Of a stretch of DNA of 5,439 bases, positions 5,188-5,439 are shown piece after piece; position 1 is the stretch's first letter, and each line of letters starts with the position of its first letter. The notes beneath the pieces are model-generated. The model was not told the DNA's origin, searched no databases, and was given only the letters and a program-made list of their open reading frames with translations. The stretch covers positions 1-5,439 of the forward strand of contig JAHEDB010000184.1 in the NCBI GenBank assembly GCA_024641465.1, written 5' to 3'. Origin of the DNA: Chromatiales bacterium (GTDB lineage Bacteria > Pseudomonadota > Gammaproteobacteria > UBA6429 > Thiohalophilaceae). A program made the position numbers and the translations under genes.

Positions 5188-5439
5188 GTGTTGAACCTTC
5201 ACGCCTTTCGCTCCCTGCGGCAACGCAATTTTCGCATCTATTATCTCGGCCAATTGGTGTCCCTCAACGGTACCTGGATGCAGTCGGTGGCCCAGTCCTG
5301 GCTGATCTACCGGTTGACGGGCTCCGGTTTTATGCTGGGTTTGACGGGGGCGCTGACCCTGTTGCCGAACCTGTTGCTGGGGATCTACGGTGGCTGGCTG
5401 GCGGACCGGTTTTCCCGTCAACGACTGATGATCATTGCC
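5188..5439 (+). CDS. Major facilitator superfamily exporter, N-terminal 84 codons (cut by window end)
   Basis: The frame is open to the end of the window. Seen: FRSLRQRNFRIYYLGQL, then SLNGTWMQSVAQSWLIYRLTGS, then a hydrophobic helix and GGWLADRFSRQRLM, which is the MFS motif A loop between helices 2 and 3. This N-terminus is typical of the MFS_3/EntS-like proton-driven exporters in the inner membrane; the substrate cannot be inferred. No ATG exists in this frame upstream. GTG at 5188 or TTG at 5191 is the likeliest start because it directly precedes the conserved N-terminus; AAAGAAAAA is the only weak ribosome-site candidate. The 113 bases between the palindromic element and this start hold no other gene; TTGTTT (5113) with CATACT (5136), 17 bases apart, is a weak possible promoter. 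Confidence 0.88.
   Translation, partial: MLNLHAFRSLRQRNFRIYYLGQLVSLNGTWMQSVAQSWLIYRLTGSGFMLGLTGALTLLPNLLLGIYGGWLADRFSRQRLMIIA

Noticed and set aside
5128..5421. 97-codon minus-strand frame opposite the exporter
   Set aside because: The plus strand encodes a clear MFS N-terminus with motif A; the minus-strand translation is glutamine- and arginine-rich without motifs.

Overview
This window looks like the chromosome of a gammaproteobacterium-like Gram-negative. RhlE-type DEAD-box helicase, CspA-family cold-shock protein, SCO/SenC copper chaperone and multicopper oxidase all read as proteobacterial, and base composition is balanced. No marker allows a genus call.

Layout. Positions 1-2042 (+) hold a copper-related cluster: the 3' part of a secreted-type multicopper oxidase, an unrecognised exported 188-residue protein, and an SCO1/SenC-family thiol/copper protein. 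Two hairpins (2052-2114) close the cluster where it meets convergent genes. Positions 2152-3767 (-) hold rhlE followed by a small unrecognised 81-codon gene. A 475-bp divergent intergenic region (3768-4242) carries the rhlE leader on one side and a long cold-shock-gene leader on the other, with two short tandem duplications. The cold-shock gene (4243-4443, +) ends at a strong intrinsic terminator. Next is a short CPBP-type membrane protease gene (4545-4956, +) broken by one extra T in an eight-T run. Its 3' end runs into a 141-bp palindromic MITE-like element (4934-5074) flanked by TTTA direct repeats. The window ends in the first 84 codons of a major facilitator superfamily exporter (5188 onward, +).

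How the genes fit together (inference). The oxidase, the unknown protein and SCO probably form one periplasmic copper-enzyme unit, with SCO supplying or reducing copper for the oxidase; no cytochrome oxidase subunit is visible here. The divergent rhlE and csp genes both encode RNA-remodelling proteins and both appear to have leaders of about 145-150 nt, which suits a cold-responsive pair. The CPBP gene and the palindromic element look like a small zone of decay or remodelling between two ordinary housekeeping regions.

I see no phage, CRISPR, tRNA or rRNA. The points most worth checking are the poly-T frameshift, the palindromic element supplying a stop codon, and the uncharacterised protein between oxidase and SCO.
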